A DNA stretch of 64,000 nt, from positions 1 through 64,000 of the forward strand of contig NZ_LNTU01000001.1 in NCBI RefSeq assembly GCF_001558695.1. Direction: 5' to 3'. This DNA comes from Paramesorhizobium deserti (GTDB taxonomy: Bacteria; Pseudomonadota; Alphaproteobacteria; Rhizobiales; Rhizobiaceae). The notes beneath the pieces were generated by a model. The model saw only the letters and a program-made list of their open reading frames with translations, ran no database searches and had not been told where the DNA came from. This document shows positions 46,518 to 55,947 of the stretch, piece by piece; the first letter of the stretch is position 1, and each line of letters begins with the position of its first letter. The position numbers were made by a program, and so were the translations under genes.

Positions 46518-46952
46518 CTACTCACCCTGCCAGACGCCCTTTGCCTTCAGGCTGTCGGCAACCTCCTTCGGCATGTAATTCTCATCGTGCTTGGCAAGGA
46601 CGCTGTCCGCCGTGAACGTTCCGTCCGGCCCGAAGCGCCCTTCCGTGACGACGCCCTGCTCTTCCCGGAAGAGATCGGGCAGGATGCCATCATAGGTCAC
46701 TTTCACGCTCTTGATGGTGTCGGTAACCGCAAATTGAACCTGTGTGCCGGCGCCGCGCACCACCGTGCCCTTTTCCACGAGGCCGCCCAGGCGGAACCGC
46801 GCGCCCGACGTCATGTCCTCGGCCGTCAGGTCCGCAGGCGTGCGAAAATAGCGTATATCCTGGCCGAAAGCGATCAGCATCAGGGCCACTGCGAGCGCCA
46901 GCACCCCCATCGCGCCTGTGATCACAGCAAGACGTTTCTGTTTGCGGCTCAC
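46518..46952 (-). CDS. ccmE: Haem chaperone CcmE (CycJ)
   Basis: 144 residues. One N-terminal transmembrane helix (about 8-28) anchors an OB-fold periplasmic domain. His122 in [11 protein letters not shown] is the covalent haem attachment site, with the nearby Tyr. CcmE takes haem from CcmC and delivers it to the CcmF complex. The start overlaps the ccmI stop by four bases. Confidence 0.95.
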   Translation of the reverse strand: MSRKQKRLAVITGAMGVLALAVALMLIAFGQDIRYFRTPADLTAEDMTSGARFRLGGLVEKGTVVRGAGTQVQFAVTDTIKSVKVTYDGILPDLFREEQGVVTEGRFGPDGTFTADSVLAKHDENYMPKEVADSLKAKGVWQGE

Positions 46953-48085
46953 GGTTTTGTCTCCGTCAACTCCAATCCAAGCTCCTTGGCAAAGGCCATG
47001 AGGTCGTTACGCTTTTCGCCGGCCAGCGCATCGCTGCCGCGCTTGAGCGCCGCAAGCGCATCGTCGCGGCGGCCAAGAACCAGATAAGACCTGACGAGCC
47101 GCTTCCAGCCTTCCAGATCGTCGGGATTCTGCTTCAACCGCTCGTCGAGACCTGCCACCATCGAATTGATCATCTCGTTGCGGTCTTCCGCAGCCATCTT
47201 CGCGGCCGCTTCAACATCCCCCTGACCGGGCCCGCTTGCCGGGGCTGCATTCCTGATCTCGGCGATCGCCGCCCCAAGCTGATCGCGCCAAGGCGCATCG
47301 GCAGGCGCTTTGTCGAGGAAGGCCTGCAGCATGTCCGCCGCTTCCTCGTTCTTGCCTTCCTGCATCAGGCCCCTGGCGATCATGAAACGCGGCCTGACAT
47401 CGCCCGGATCCAGCGCCGCGGCGCGCTCGAACATGGCCTGCGCATCCCCGGTGATGGTCCCGCCGGCAGCGGTGGCCAGCGCCTCGCCAAGGCCGAACGC
47501 GCGTTCGGCCGATTCTCCCTGCAGGCGGACCGCGTTGCGATAGGCGTTGACCGCGTCATCGGCCCGGCCCAGGCGCAGGTAAACCGGCGCGAGAACGTCC
47601 CAGCCCCGCCCGTCATCGGGATTTTGCGCGAGATGCGCCTCGGCCCGCGCGATCAGTTCGCTCACCGATCCATCCGCCGGGTTGCTGGCCATGCGCCCGG
47701 CCAGCGGCTGCGCCGGCATATCGGGAGAGCCCGTCAGGGCGTAAAGGCCCCACGAGATCAGCGGCACGGACAGCACCGCCGAAAGAACGAGCCAGCGCGC
47801 GCGCTGCACGCTCCGGGGCGCGGAGCTCCCCTGCCCGGCCTCTTGCTCCGCCTTCAGCATACGGCGGGCGATTTCGGCGCGCGCCTGCTCGGCGCTTTGC
47901 GGATCGATCAGCCCGCGTGCCGCGTCGGCTTCAACCTCGCGCATCTGATCGCGGTAGACTTCAAGGTCATACTGCCCGTCCGCGGCGGTTGCCGCTCTCC
48001 GCCGCGTCAATGGCAGGAGAACCGCAAGCGTCGCGGCAAATGTCAGAAGAACAGCAATCAGCCAGAATTCCATGCGGGCAGACAT
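46949..48085 (-). CDS. ccmI: Cytochrome c maturation protein CcmI (CycH)
   Basis: 378 residues. Two N-terminal transmembrane helices (about 8-26 and 92-112) surround a cytoplasmic loop with a leucine-zipper-like [19 protein letters not shown]. The periplasmic TPR part (about 130-378) is typical, with repeats such as [25 protein letters not shown]. It is the apocytochrome chaperone of the haem lyase. First gene of the ccmIEFH group. Confidence 0.92.
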   Translation of the reverse strand: MSARMEFWLIAVLLTFAATLAVLLPLTRRRAATAADGQYDLEVYRDQMREVEADAARGLIDPQSAEQARAEIARRMLKAEQEAGQGSSAPRSVQRARWLVLSAVLSVPLISWGLYALTGSPDMPAQPLAGRMASNPADGSVSELIARAEAHLAQNPDDGRGWDVLAPVYLRLGRADDAVNAYRNAVRLQGESAERAFGLGEALATAAGGTITGDAQAMFERAAALDPGDVRPRFMIARGLMQEGKNEEAADMLQAFLDKAPADAPWRDQLGAAIAEIRNAAPASGPGQGDVEAAAKMAAEDRNEMINSMVAGLDERLKQNPDDLEGWKRLVRSYLVLGRRDDALAALKRGSDALAGEKRNDLMAFAKELGLELTETKP

Positions 48086-48206
48086 AATCGCCCGGCGTCA
48101 CGAATCCAATCGGGAACCGGACGAATAGGGCAATTCGCCGCAAATTTGCGGTCGATTAATGCGGCGAGCAATTTGCTGCGCGGGCGGGACTGTGCCCGCA
48201 CATATC

Positions 48207-48656
48207 CTATGTCAGCGGCGTCCAACTGCCGTCGGGGTTGCGGCATGCGGTTCCGCGCACGGTCTGCGGGGAGCCATCGATCGTGAAGCTGTGCGTATAT
48301 TGCCGGCAGTTCTGCGAGCCCACCTGATAGGGCTGGGCGGCCACCACTTCCCCCGACTGCGCGCCGGAAGCACTCTTCCAGCTCGTCGCCTGGCCGACGG
48401 GGCTATATTCCAGCGCCTTATATTCCGCCTCGAGCGCCTTCTTGCGATCCGCCGGGGCGAGCCTGCCTGCCGATGCGCCGAGGAGGCCGTTGCCCAATTC
48501 GCCCAGCACGCCGGAGCCGACGCCGCTCGCCGAGGGCGCATTCACCGGCGCGACGGTATTCGGACCTACGGCAGGTCCCTGGCCGGAAATGGTGCTGCAT
48601 GCGGACAGGCTGAGCAGGGAGATGATGACCGCGATCGGCGCAACAACAGGTTTCAT
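48207..48656 (-). CDS. Surface lipoprotein, 17-kDa antigen-like
   Basis: 149 residues. The lipobox SLSACS places the acylated Cys near residue 20. A Gly-rich stretch (GVGSGVLGELGNGLLGASAG) resembles the glycine-zipper of 17-kDa surface antigens, and the C-terminal domain QNCRQYTHSFTIDGSPQTVRGTACRNPDGSW is the RT0821-type outer membrane surface antigen signature. It is probably in the outer membrane. No function is known. Confidence 0.85.
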   Translation of the reverse strand: MKPVVAPIAVIISLLSLSACSTISGQGPAVGPNTVAPVNAPSASGVGSGVLGELGNGLLGASAGRLAPADRKKALEAEYKALEYSPVGQATSWKSASGAQSGEVVAAQPYQVGSQNCRQYTHSFTIDGSPQTVRGTACRNPDGSWTPLT

Positions 48657-48746
48657 GATAATCTCGATTTGATCTGGTTATGAATATCGAATGTTTGCCA
48701 AAGCTTATGTCAAGCGTTCTAATGATCTCAGCGCTAAAGACAATCG

Positions 48747-50150
48747 TCAATTTTCAACAAGGGGTAGAACGATCCGCGCGGCAAGGCCACCCAGGCGCGA
48801 TTTCTCCAGCCTGAGCGTTCCCCCATATTCGCGCACCGTGTCCTGCACGATGGAAAGACCGAGGCCTGTGCCTGGCTTGGTCTCGTCGAGACGATGGCCA
48901 CGCATCAGCGCTTCCTTGATCTTTTCCGGCGCGAGGCCCGGACCGTTATCCTCGATGGAGACCTCGAAGCCGGCATGCGGCGGCATGTCGGCCTTTGTCT
49001 CGAAATGCGCTGGCGCAAGGCTGACCTTTATGACCGAGCGGCCCCATTTCGCGGCGTTCTCCATCAGATTGCCGATGATCTCCTCGAAATCCTCGCGCTC
49101 GCCGGCGAAGATGGCGTTGGGCAGATTGTTGTCGAAGCTGATCTGGTAGGCGGGGTTCAACTTGGCGGTGACGCGGATCATCCGCTCCAGGACCGGGACG
49201 ACAGGCGTGCGGAAAACGACGCTGTCGCGCTGGGCGGCGATGCGGGCGCGCTGCAGATAATGCTGGACCTGCACCTGCATGGCCTGACTCTGCTCGACCA
49301 CCACCCTGCCCTTTTCGCCGCCGATGCTACGGCCTTCGTTGACCAGGACTGAAAGCGGCGTCTTCAGGGAATGGGCGAGATTGCCGACCTGCGTGCGCGA
49401 GCGCTCGACGATGCGGCGGTTGTTCTCGATCAGGGCGTTCATCTCCTGCGCCAGCGGCGCGATCTCGGTCGGCAATGTGCCGTCGACGCGCGCTGACCGC
49501 CCCTCGCGGATATCGGCCAGCGAAGCGCGGACCCTGTCGAGAGGACGCAGGCCGAACAGGATTATGGCCGCGTTGATAAGAATGCTGCCCAGGCCGAAAA
49601 TACCGAGATAGGTATAGAGCGTGTTGCGGAAATCGCGGATTTCCTTCTTCACCTCGCTCAGATTTCCCATCACGCGGAAGCGCGCCACGCGATTGGCCGC
49701 GTCGAGGACCACTTCCGTTTCGACGACGGAAAGCTCCTCGCCCTTGAGACCCTTCTCCGTATAGGTGCGTGTAAAGGACTGGTCGAAGGGCGCCTTGGAG
49801 AGCGGCATCTGCGGGACGGTGTGTCCGGCGAGCGACGGCGATTCAAGCCGGCCCTTCAGATTGTCGGAGACCGGCTCCACCGACCAGTACCAGCCGGAAA
49901 GCGGGCTGGAATAGCGGATTTCGCCCAGTTCCGGCCGCCCCTGCAATTCGCCGTCGGGAGAGACGCTGACGGCCCCGACCAGGCTGAAGAGATGGGCTGA
50001 AAGAAGCCGCTGGAAGCTGCGCTCGCTCGCCTCGCGGTAGAGCGCGGAAATGACCGTGGCCACGACCACCAGCGCAATGATGACCCAGACCGTCGACAGA
50101 GTGACAACACGCAGCGCCAGCGAGCGCCAGGTCGGGATAAAGCGGAGCAC
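48747..50150 (-). CDS. feuQ: Sensor histidine kinase, FeuQ-like
   Basis: 467 residues. Two transmembrane helices (about 17-37 and 175-197) frame a periplasmic sensor of 135 residues; HAMP follows, then the H-box GNLAHSLKTPLSVLVNEG near residue 262, and DNGPGLAPEK and GTGLGLSIVQD. The PhoQ-like layout, order beside ccm genes and small exported gene upstream of the regulator fit rhizobial FeuQ, which with FeuP responds to osmotic conditions and controls cyclic glucan export. The start is two bases from the feuP stop. Confidence 0.8.
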   Translation of the reverse strand: MLRFIPTWRSLALRVVTLSTVWVIIALVVVATVISALYREASERSFQRLLSAHLFSLVGAVSVSPDGELQGRPELGEIRYSSPLSGWYWSVEPVSDNLKGRLESPSLAGHTVPQMPLSKAPFDQSFTRTYTEKGLKGEELSVVETEVVLDAANRVARFRVMGNLSEVKKEIRDFRNTLYTYLGIFGLGSILINAAIILFGLRPLDRVRASLADIREGRSARVDGTLPTEIAPLAQEMNALIENNRRIVERSRTQVGNLAHSLKTPLSVLVNEGRSIGGEKGRVVVEQSQAMQVQVQHYLQRARIAAQRDSVVFRTPVVPVLERMIRVTAKLNPAYQISFDNNLPNAIFAGEREDFEEIIGNLMENAAKWGRSVIKVSLAPAHFETKADMPPHAGFEVSIEDNGPGLAPEKIKEALMRGHRLDETKPGTGLGLSIVQDTVREYGGTLRLEKSRLGGLAARIVLPLVEN

Positions 50151-50152
50151 CG

Positions 50153-50833
50153 TCAGTTTGGAGCGTCCTTCGTCTGATCAGCCCTGATGCGATAGCCCAT
50201 GCCGCGCACGGTTTCGATGAGATCGATACCCATCTTCTTGCGCAGGCGGCCGACGAAAACCTCGATGGTGTTGGAATCGCGATCGAAATCCTGGTCATAG
50301 AGATGCTCGACCAGCTCGCTGCGCGACACCACCTGATCCATATGATGCATGAGATAGGAAAGCAGGCGGAATTCGTGCGAGGTGAGTTTCAGCGGCACGC
50401 CGTCGACGCTGACCTTCGAGGATTTCGTATCGAGGCGCAGCGGTCCGCAGATCAGTTCCGACGAGGCATGCCCCGCCGCGCGGCGGATCAGCGCCCTGAG
50501 CCGCGCCAGGACCTCCTCGATGTGGAAGGGCTTGGCGACATAATCGTCGGCGCCGGCGTCGATGCCGGCGACCTTGTCGCTCCAGCGGTCGCGCGCCGTC
50601 AGCATCAGAACCGGCATCGTGCGTCCGTCGCGGCGCCAGCGCTCCAGAATGCTGATGCCGTCCATCTGCGGCAGGCCGATGTCGAGAACCACCGCGTCAT
50701 AGGGCTCGGTATCGCCGAGATAGTGCCCCTCCTCGCCGTCATAGGCGCGGTCCACGACATAGCCCGCCTCGACCAGGGCCTCCGCTATCTGCCGGTTGAG
50801 ATCCTTGTCGTCCTCGACAATGAGGATTCGCAT
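50153..50833 (-). CDS. feuP: OmpR-family response regulator, FeuP-like
   Basis: 226 residues. The receiver has EDDKDLNRQ, the phospho-acceptor Asp in AVVLDIGLPQMDG (about residue 51) and Lys in YVAKPFH. The C-terminal winged helix contains LTSHEFRLLSYLMHHMDQVVSR and VFVGRLRKKMG. It is co-transcribed with the kinase gene downstream. Confidence 0.84.
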   Translation of the reverse strand: MRILIVEDDKDLNRQIAEALVEAGYVVDRAYDGEEGHYLGDTEPYDAVVLDIGLPQMDGISILERWRRDGRTMPVLMLTARDRWSDKVAGIDAGADDYVAKPFHIEEVLARLRALIRRAAGHASSELICGPLRLDTKSSKVSVDGVPLKLTSHEFRLLSYLMHHMDQVVSRSELVEHLYDQDFDRDSNTIEVFVGRLRKKMGIDLIETVRGMGYRIRADQTKDAPN

Positions 50834-50869
50834 ATCGCCGCTCCCTATCGGTTACGCAATTCCCGCCGG

Positions 50870-51166
50870 TCAGTTGGCGGGAACAGCAACCTCGACACGA
50901 CGCGGACGCTCACCGTCGCGGCCGGGGACCAGCACCACAACGACGCAGACATCGCGCCCGTTCTGCACGGCCGGTGTCGCCTTGGTCAGGGTTCCGCCCT
51001 GCTGGGCGGCAACCTGCTGCCCGATCGCGACACAATCGCCGGCCACGCGCGTCAGAAGCGTGCCCGTTCGCGGAGCCGTCAGCGGCAAGGTCGCCGCATG
51101 CGCAGCCGATGCGCCGGCGAGCACCGCCAGAACGGCAATAAGTTTGGGAGCAGAAAGATGTTTCAT
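50870..51166 (-). CDS. Small exported protein upstream of feuP (FeuN-like candidate)
   Basis: 98 residues with a signal peptide ending at AAHA (about residue 25). The mature 73 residues have two cysteines (DCVAIGQQV and DVCVVVVLV), suggesting a disulfide. The ATG at 51166 is the second of two adjacent Met codons. Its place 36 bases before feuP fits the small periplasmic protein that modulates FeuQ in some rhizobia; that link is inferred from position and length. Confidence 0.65.
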   Translation of the reverse strand: MKHLSAPKLIAVLAVLAGASAAHAATLPLTAPRTGTLLTRVAGDCVAIGQQVAAQQGGTLTKATPAVQNGRDVCVVVVLVPGRDGERPRRVEVAVPAN

Positions 51167-51268
51167 CATGGCGCCTTCTATAGCGCTTTCTAGCTGAACA
51201 ATGAATGAACGGTAAAGGCCCCGACAGCCCTTGCCGAGGCCTTCTACCTTATATCGTTAAACAGTTGC

Positions 51269-51475
51269 TTACGAAATCCTGGAATCCGCGTTGAAACGGC
51301 CGACGATGGCGATCAGTCCGGAGAGGGCGGTGACGAATTGCATGATGATCTCGACCAGCGACGGCTGGTCGATGGTCTCGGTGGAAATGCCGAGCAATCC
51401 GGCGATCGAGACGGCAAAGGTCACTGCGGAGGCCCATATGGTCTTGGAGAGATACCAGGGTTTTACTGCGTTCAT
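51269..51475 (-). CDS. Small holin-like membrane protein at the end of the GTA cluster
   Basis: 68 residues with two hydrophobic helices (about 11-30 and 42-60) separated by a short acidic loop. MNAVKPWYLSKTIWASAV is similar in style to phage holin-like proteins. Its ATG overlaps the stop of the tail protein gene by four bases, so it belongs to the GTA transcript. A role in release or lysis is inferred. The gene end lies 100 bases from the exported protein gene. Confidence 0.65.
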   Translation of the reverse strand: MNAVKPWYLSKTIWASAVTFAVSIAGLLGISTETIDQPSLVEIIMQFVTALSGLIAIVGRFNADSRIS

Positions 51476-54400
51476 GCGGGTTCACCTTTCTGTGGTTGGG
51501 TTTTTTTGATAGGGAGCGTGGATGACGGAAGAGAAATCCGGGCATACCTGCCCGTCCCGGTCCGGGCGCTGACCATCGCCACCGCCAGTTCGAACGGTTC
51601 GTCAGGACCGCCCAGATCGGCTGCCTGCTCCTGCGCGGTATAACGCCATGACGGCGCGCTCACCTCGGCCCGGCGGACGAGCGCCCCTTCCCGCCGGATT
51701 TCGACCTGATAGAGCTCCTGCTCCTCGCCAAGCGGAATATCGGCGCCGAGCCAGCTGTCGGCATCGATGCGGCCGCGCCGGATCCAGTTTGCCGCGAGGT
51801 CACCGTTCTCCAAGCGCCTCACGGCCAGATGGACCGGGCTCAGCGGCTCGAACGCCCGCAGGCCGCCGGCGGCTGCGACCGTATCGAAATAGGTGTCCGA
51901 AAAGTCGCGCCCCGATGTGCCGACCCGCCAGTTGAGCGACAAGCCGATTTCCGATGCCTTCAGGCCCGCGGGAACCACCGCCTCGTCGAGCAGCACGAAA
52001 GGCGTGCCGGCCGGCTTCGGCGTTGCGGCCTCTTCCTCCGTGCCAAGCTGGCCGCGCAGCAGGCAGGAGAGCCGCCATTGGCTATCGGCCACCTCCGCTG
52101 CTTCGAGAAACTGGAAGACCTCCCAACGCCCATCCGGCGCCTGCAGCAGGCCGGCATTGGCACCGTTGAAGAGCTGCGCCATCGGCTGGGAGCGCAACTC
52201 CCCGGCGTAGAGCAGCATGTCAACCGACTGCGCGGTCATGAACCTGCCGCTATTGCCCGGCGGCAGCGGCGTGATCAGTTCGCCGATGATGGCTCTGCCG
52301 CCGACAAGCGTACGCAGGGAATAGCCGTCCGCCTGCGGCGAGGCATAGGCGCTGACGCCGCGCCATGGCCTGGCATAAGCGGCAAGACGGAGCTGGCTCG
52401 CCGCCTCCTCGGCGCCCGGCCAGGCGGGCAGGTCGATCATGTGGATAAGCGGTTTTCCGTCATTCGCCGCGGGATTGCCCGGCGGCGCCGGCGGTAGAAT
52501 ACCGTTATCAGGGAAACGCATATGCGGCGCGATGGCGACCGCCTGGACATTGCGCGCCGCGCCGTCTTCCAGAGCGGTCACCACGAATTCCGTTTCCCCG
52601 GCATCGCCGGTGCCGCCGGAAAGGCGGATCCGGTCACCAACCGTCAGATCCGCATGGTCCCAGGGGACGGAAAGGCTGCGCGTTCGCCGCTCCGCCCAGC
52701 GCCTGCGCAGCCAGCTTTCCGCCAGCGCCTTCGCCTGCCCGGTCTCCATAGCGCCCGCCAGCGTCAGCGTCTCGATGCCCTGTCCACGACCTTCGGTCCT
52801 GACCGCAGCCGCGCTGCCCGTCTGGTAATCGCGCAGCGGATCGGTGAAGAACACCTCCACCGCTCCGGGAAGCTCGTTACGGTCTTCGAGCACGGATATC
52901 AGCGAGGCCGCTTCATCCGGCAGGACGATGTCCTCGACCACACGGGCCGGGGAAAGCCTGGCGGCACTGCGGAAGACGAACCGGCCGTCCGCTTCGAAAG
53001 CATGGACGCCGAAGAGCTCCAGCAGAGGCTCCAGGACGGAACGCGCCGTCGCCGGCTCGCCGATGACGAAGCCTGAGAGGTAACCATCGGCGGCTGATGC
53101 ATCAGGCGTCTCTAGTCCGAAGTCCCGGAAGATGGCCGAGATCAGCTCGTCGAGTGCGACGCCGCTCAGCCGGCCGTTCAGCCAATGGCCGAGACGCCAG
53201 TTGCCGGCATCGCCCCAGAGATCGCCATTGAGCGGGAATTCAGGAAAAGGACGGGTGTCCCACGCCCAGAGATAGATGCGGCTTTCATCCAGCATCCGTC
53301 CGCCATAAAGGGGCGAGACGGGATTGCCTGCATTCTCCGGCCGGCTCCAGTAATCGAGATGCGCATCGAGAAAGCGGCTCTGCGCCAGATCGGACCGCGA
53401 GCCGTCGGAGAAATAAGGAATGGCGTTTTCGGAGGATTTCGGGTCGGGAAAGACATTGGGCTGATTCGGCCCCTTGTCCACGGCGGGACAGCCGAGCTCG
53501 GTGAACCAGAACGGCTTCGATTTCGGCTGCCATGCGGTGGGCACCGCGCTTTCCGCGCCATTGATCCGGTTATAATGCGGGTTCTCCCACCAGCTCTTCA
53601 AATCCTTGTAGCGGAAGACCCAGGGCTTGCCGGCGAGGCCGTCGGTAATCGGTGTGCGGACGCGGTTCCGGCGATCCTCGTCGCTGGCGTAATACCAGTC
53701 GAAGCCCTCCCCGCCGGCAATCGCATCGACAAGGCCGTTGCTGTCGTGAGCGCCAGAGAGATTATCCGGACCGAAACGCCGGTCGTCCTCGTCGCGCCAG
53801 TCCGAGAGCGGCATGTAATTGTCGATGCCGACCGCGTCGATCGCCGAATGCGCCCAAAGCGGATCGAGATGGAAATAGACGTCGCCGCTGCCGTCCTGCG
53901 GGTGGTGGCCGAAATATTCCGACCAGTCGGCGGCATAGGTCAGCCTGCAGGAGTTCCCGAGACGGGAACGCATTTCGGCGGCGAGATCGCAGAGAGCGGA
54001 TACGAAGGGAAAGCCGTTTGCCTCGTCGCGCAGGATCGTGAGCCCCCGCAGCTCCGAACCCAGGATGAAGGCATCGACGCCGCCGGCTTTCGAGACCAGA
54101 TCGGCGCAATGCCGGACAAACCGGCGGTAGCCCCACTCGCCATCGAGAAAGGCGGCGATCTGATCGGCCGCCGCAGCCGTGCGATCGGCGCTTGCAGGAT
54201 AACAGGTGATGCGGCCGCGCCAGGGATAGGCGGGCTGGCCTTCCCCGCCATAGGGCGATGGCAGGCTGTTGCCGGCGGCGATGTCCATCATGACGAAGGG
54301 ATAGAAGGTGACCTGCAAGCCCCGCGCCTTCGCATCGCGGATCGCGGCGACGACGCTGTCGTCCGCCGGCGTGCCACCATAGGCCGCGCCCTCCCCATTG

Positions 54401-55338
54401 CGCGAGACGAGATGCGCCTGCCCCCGACCCAAACCGGCGACGGCCCATGCCCGGCTTGGCTTTCTGGCCACCCGTTCGACCACGCCGGGGCGAATGCGGC
54501 ATTCACCGGCGCGCAGATCGTCACCGAACCAAGGCACGACCAGCGCCACATGCTGGAGGTTGGGGCAGAGCGCCTGAAGCTCGTCCATAGCGGCGTGCCA
54601 GTCGCTCTCCGCACGCAGCGCGTTGCGGTTGAGCGCCCGCGTCTCTCCCGGCTTCGGCTCATCCGTCACCACGTCAGGCGAAAGGCCGAATTCGGTCGAA
54701 CCCGGAATGAGCGCCACCGCCGTGATGCGCTTTGCGAGAGCGCCGACGGGCCGCATCACCTCGAACTGGATCTGCGGCAGCCGGTTGCCGTATTCATCGA
54801 TTGGTATGCGCTCGAAGACGACATAGGCGGTGCCGCGATAGGCGGGCGCATTGTCTGCCCCCTGCTTCGCCTCGATCAGCGGATCGGGCAGCTGGTCCTC
54901 GGTACCGCGATAGACGCGCATTTCCACCGTGGTCTGGTCGAGCTCCCTGCCGTCCACCCAGATGCGGCGGATGCCTGATATCTCGCCCTCCGCGATGGCA
55001 TAGGCGGCATTGGCGAAATAGCTGTAGGTCGTGCTCTTCGCCCCGCCCTTGCCGCCCTGGCGGGTGGTCTTCGATGTCTCCTCGAAGCGGGTGGCCCAGA
55101 TCAGCGTGCCGGAAAGGCGGGCCGTGCCATAGACGAAGGGAAGCGCCGCGCCCTCCTCCGCCGTCGTCGGCTTGGCGCCGGCGAGGCGCGGCCCCTCCAC
55201 ATGGCGCGTCGCGTTGATGAGCGCGGTATCGACAAGATAGCCGCCCAGCGCGCCCGCCGCCGCACCGATCGTGCCACCAAGCGTGCCGAAAAAGCCGCCG
55301 AGATAGGCACCGGCGGCCTGGAGAACGAGTGTCGCCAT
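51472..55338 (-). CDS. GTA TIM-barrel/phage tail protein (RcGTA g15-like)
   Basis: 1288 residues. A Gly/Ala-rich hydrophobic N-terminus (about 6-40) precedes a region typical of the GTA host-specificity protein. The GTA TIM-barrel domain (about 415-720) includes FVRHCADLVSKAGGVDAFIL, AVGIDNYMPLSDWRDE and KPFWFTELGCPAVDKGPNQ. A phage-tail_3 module follows (about 770-960, with LSGGTGDAGETEFVVTAL) and then a long baseplate-like C-terminus. It is thought to form the tail tip that touches the recipient. It is the last large gene of the cluster. Confidence 0.94.
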   Translation of the reverse strand: MATLVLQAAGAYLGGFFGTLGGTIGAAAGALGGYLVDTALINATRHVEGPRLAGAKPTTAEEGAALPFVYGTARLSGTLIWATRFEETSKTTRQGGKGGAKSTTYSYFANAAYAIAEGEISGIRRIWVDGRELDQTTVEMRVYRGTEDQLPDPLIEAKQGADNAPAYRGTAYVVFERIPIDEYGNRLPQIQFEVMRPVGALAKRITAVALIPGSTEFGLSPDVVTDEPKPGETRALNRNALRAESDWHAAMDELQALCPNLQHVALVVPWFGDDLRAGECRIRPGVVERVARKPSRAWAVAGLGRGQAHLVSRNGEGAAYGGTPADDSVVAAIRDAKARGLQVTFYPFVMMDIAAGNSLPSPYGGEGQPAYPWRGRITCYPASADRTAAAADQIAAFLDGEWGYRRFVRHCADLVSKAGGVDAFILGSELRGLTILRDEANGFPFVSALCDLAAEMRSRLGNSCRLTYAADWSEYFGHHPQDGSGDVYFHLDPLWAHSAIDAVGIDNYMPLSDWRDEDDRRFGPDNLSGAHDSNGLVDAIAGGEGFDWYYASDEDRRNRVRTPITDGLAGKPWVFRYKDLKSWWENPHYNRINGAESAVPTAWQPKSKPFWFTELGCPAVDKGPNQPNVFPDPKSSENAIPYFSDGSRSDLAQSRFLDAHLDYWSRPENAGNPVSPLYGGRMLDESRIYLWAWDTRPFPEFPLNGDLWGDAGNWRLGHWLNGRLSGVALDELISAIFRDFGLETPDASAADGYLSGFVIGEPATARSVLEPLLELFGVHAFEADGRFVFRSAARLSPARVVEDIVLPDEAASLISVLEDRNELPGAVEVFFTDPLRDYQTGSAAAVRTEGRGQGIETLTLAGAMETGQAKALAESWLRRRWAERRTRSLSVPWDHADLTVGDRIRLSGGTGDAGETEFVVTALEDGAARNVQAVAIAPHMRFPDNGILPPAPPGNPAANDGKPLIHMIDLPAWPGAEEAASQLRLAAYARPWRGVSAYASPQADGYSLRTLVGGRAIIGELITPLPPGNSGRFMTAQSVDMLLYAGELRSQPMAQLFNGANAGLLQAPDGRWEVFQFLEAAEVADSQWRLSCLLRGQLGTEEEAATPKPAGTPFVLLDEAVVPAGLKASEIGLSLNWRVGTSGRDFSDTYFDTVAAAGGLRAFEPLSPVHLAVRRLENGDLAANWIRRGRIDADSWLGADIPLGEEQELYQVEIRREGALVRRAEVSAPSWRYTAQEQAADLGGPDEPFELAVAMVSARTGTGRYARISLPSSTLPIKKTQPQKGEPA

Positions 55339-55369
55339 GGAGTTTCCCTTATTAAAGCAGTGCCTCGGG

Positions 55370-55535
55370 CAACACCCCCCTCTGGCTTGCCAGCCATCTC
55401 CCCCACAAGGGGGGAGATTACGACTTTATCAACGTTCGACTTCAATCGCGGACGTTGCAGAACGGGGGCGGAGAGTTGTGTCGGCCAATCTCCCCCCTTG
55501 TGGGGAGATGCCCGGCAGGGCAGAGGGAGGTATAG
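55370..55535. repeat. Type-2 repeat element, complete copy 2
   Basis: CAACACCCCCCTCTGGCTTG at the left and GGCAGGGCAGAGGGAGGT at the right, with the same internal pieces as 46322-46490 (TCAATCGCGGACGTTGCAGA, GCCAATCTCCCCCCTTGTGG). The last 34 codons of the NlpC/P60 gene lie within it. Confidence 0.88.
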
Positions 55536-55947
55536 CCGGAAACCCAAACACCGCCGCCACCCTTCTCCGCCATTGCGGAACCAGCGCCGAGGCCATCACA
55601 CGATGGCCCTCATAGGCGTGGATGAAGCGGTTTTCGGGCGCGAGAATCCCCAGATGCTTGGCGGCAACCGAGGGACGCCAGCGGAAGACCAGAAGGTCGC
55701 CCGGCTGCATCGCTTCAACGGGCTTTTCCACCATGTGCCGGCGCGCCGCCTCGATGAGCGGATCGCCGCCTCCGGCTTCCGCCCAGTCGGGTGCATAAGC
55801 GCCCGGCGCTTCCGGCTCCTCGCCATAAAGCGCGCGCCAGATGCCGCGGACGAGGCCGAGACAATCACAGCCAATACCTTTCGACGATCCGCCATGGCGG
55901 TAGGGCGTGCCGATCCAACTTTTCGCCTCAGCCAAAATTGCGTTCAT
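55429..55947 (-). CDS. NlpC/P60 peptidase of the GTA (g14-like), repeat-derived C-terminus
   Basis: 172 residues. The catalytic Cys is in GIGCDCLGLVRGIW (about residue 28) and the His in AAKHLGILAPENRFIHAYEG. This is a cell-wall hydrolase of the tail that probably opens the peptidoglycan of the recipient. The domain proper ends near RRVAAVFGFPA; the following 34 residues (IPPSALPGISPQGGR...) are encoded by the type-2 repeat and are not part of the family. The start overlaps the g13 stop by four bases. Confidence 0.9.
   Translation of the reverse strand: MNAILAEAKSWIGTPYRHGGSSKGIGCDCLGLVRGIWRALYGEEPEAPGAYAPDWAEAGGGDPLIEAARRHMVEKPVEAMQPGDLLVFRWRPSVAAKHLGILAPENRFIHAYEGHRVMASALVPQWRRRVAAVFGFPAIPPSALPGISPQGGRLADTTLRPRSATSAIEVER

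Noticed and set aside
52522-54978. Long plus-strand frames opposite the GTA tail protein (184 and 597 codons)
   Set aside because: Antisense to a recognised 1288-residue protein; no domain features.
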